From NCBI RefSeq assembly GCF_015234355.1, contig NZ_JADGMV010000003.1, forward strand, positions 310,001 to 374,000: 64,000 nt of DNA. The letters are read 5' to 3'. Every line of letters starts with the position of its first letter. The stretch's first letter is position 1. Below, piece after piece: positions 63,672 through 64,000 of this stretch. The notes under the pieces are model-generated. The model saw only the letters and a program-made list of their open reading frames with translations, did no database searches and was not told the origin of the DNA. The position numbers and the translations under genes are program-made. This DNA is from Psychrobacter sp. NG25. Its GTDB lineage: Bacteria > Pseudomonadota > Gammaproteobacteria > Pseudomonadales > Moraxellaceae.

Positions 63672-64000
63672 TTATTTAGCACTCTTTGCTTCTTTGTCGA
63701 CATTGATGGCATTTTTTAGCAGCTCATCGGTCAAGCTCACGCCTTGCTCAGCTGCATGTTTTGGGCTGGCATATAAGGTTAACGTATTCATGACTTCGGG
63801 CTTGATCGTATTGACGGCTTCGCCACTTAATACTCGATACACCATTTTGCCTGTAGTACGACCAAAGTCATAGTCATTGACACCAAGCGCCGCAGTAGCA
63901 CCGCGTCTCACACTAAACTCGTCTGAAGCAATGACGGGAATATCAAGCTCATTGGCAGCACCTGCCATCGCTTCAAAGGCAGAGACGACATTGTTGTCTA
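63672..64000 (-). CDS. Second TrpX-like binding protein, N-terminus cut by window edge
   Basis: The visible 109 codons read DNNVVSAFEAMAGAANELDI, RRGATAALGVNDYDFGRTTG and LYASPKHAAEQGVSLTDELL. They align with the C-terminal third of the neighbouring binding protein and end about 100 bp upstream of its start. The tandem pair suggests either two related ligands or a dosage duplication. The first two-thirds lie beyond base 64000. Confidence 0.85.
   Translation of the reverse strand, partial: DNNVVSAFEAMAGAANELDIPVIASDEFSVRRGATAALGVNDYDFGRTTGKMVYRVLSGEAVNTIKPEVMNTLTLYASPKHAAEQGVSLTDELLKNAINVDKEAKSAK

Noticed and set aside
1..64000. CRISPR arrays, prophage or integrase genes
   Set aside because: No regularly spaced repeats, cas-like proteins, phage structural genes or tyrosine integrases were seen.

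Overview
The window looks like a chromosomal segment of a Moraxellaceae gammaproteobacterium, most likely Psychrobacter. This is inferred from moderately AT-rich DNA, the Acinetobacter-like order of the type VI secretion (T6SS) genes, the YdeP-type FdhF/FdhD pair, and the style of the housekeeping proteins. No database search was possible.

Layout. Positions 1-5.5 kb, all on the minus strand, hold two tandem TRIC/YicG-type membrane proteins (the first cut by the window edge), a DMT-type exporter, queE, dapD and an alpha/beta hydrolase. Positions 6.1-10.8 kb, plus strand, hold a compact arsenic-modification cluster: the radical SAM protein ArsS, a secreted DUF547 protein, two rSAM-associated glycosyltransferase-like proteins and the arsenite methyltransferase ArsM. 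It ends at a strong terminator facing an MTA phosphorylase gene. Positions 12.4-16 kb hold a TAXI-type TRAP transporter (binding lipoprotein, DUF1850, fused permease). Positions 16.2-20.9 kb hold lipA, a carboxymuconolactone decarboxylase-like protein and acnB.

Positions 21-50 kb form a T6SS island. A central plus-strand operon carries two TPR proteins, then tssB-tssC-hcp-tssE-tssF-tssG-clpV-tssA and a vgrG. A second vgrG is divergent to it. It is translationally coupled to a Tle1/DUF2235 phospholipase effector and followed by lipoproteins that may be immunity proteins, a DUF2931 protein and two SH3-domain lipoproteins. The plus-strand vgrG is followed by an effector with an N-terminal beta-domain and a hydrophobic C-terminal domain, a multi-TM candidate immunity protein, IS and Rhs debris, two paralogous small membrane proteins and a DUF6708-like protein. 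The membrane-complex genes tssJ, tssL and tssM and the baseplate gene tssK are not in the window. Both vgrG downstream regions show partial duplications, frameshifted effector tails and orphan small genes, so they look like actively rearranging effector/immunity arrays.

Positions 50.6-64 kb hold tRNA-Leu(UAA), tRNA-Cys(GCA), a sodium:solute symporter with a tiny partner protein, fdhD and a YdeP-like molybdopterin oxidoreductase. Next come a LysR/LysE pair with a remnant of thrH, a VOC protein, several small mobile-element relics (IS3-type, IS5-type, a 91-bp MITE-like element), and an ABC transporter of the TrpXYZ type with two tandem binding proteins, the second cut by the window edge.
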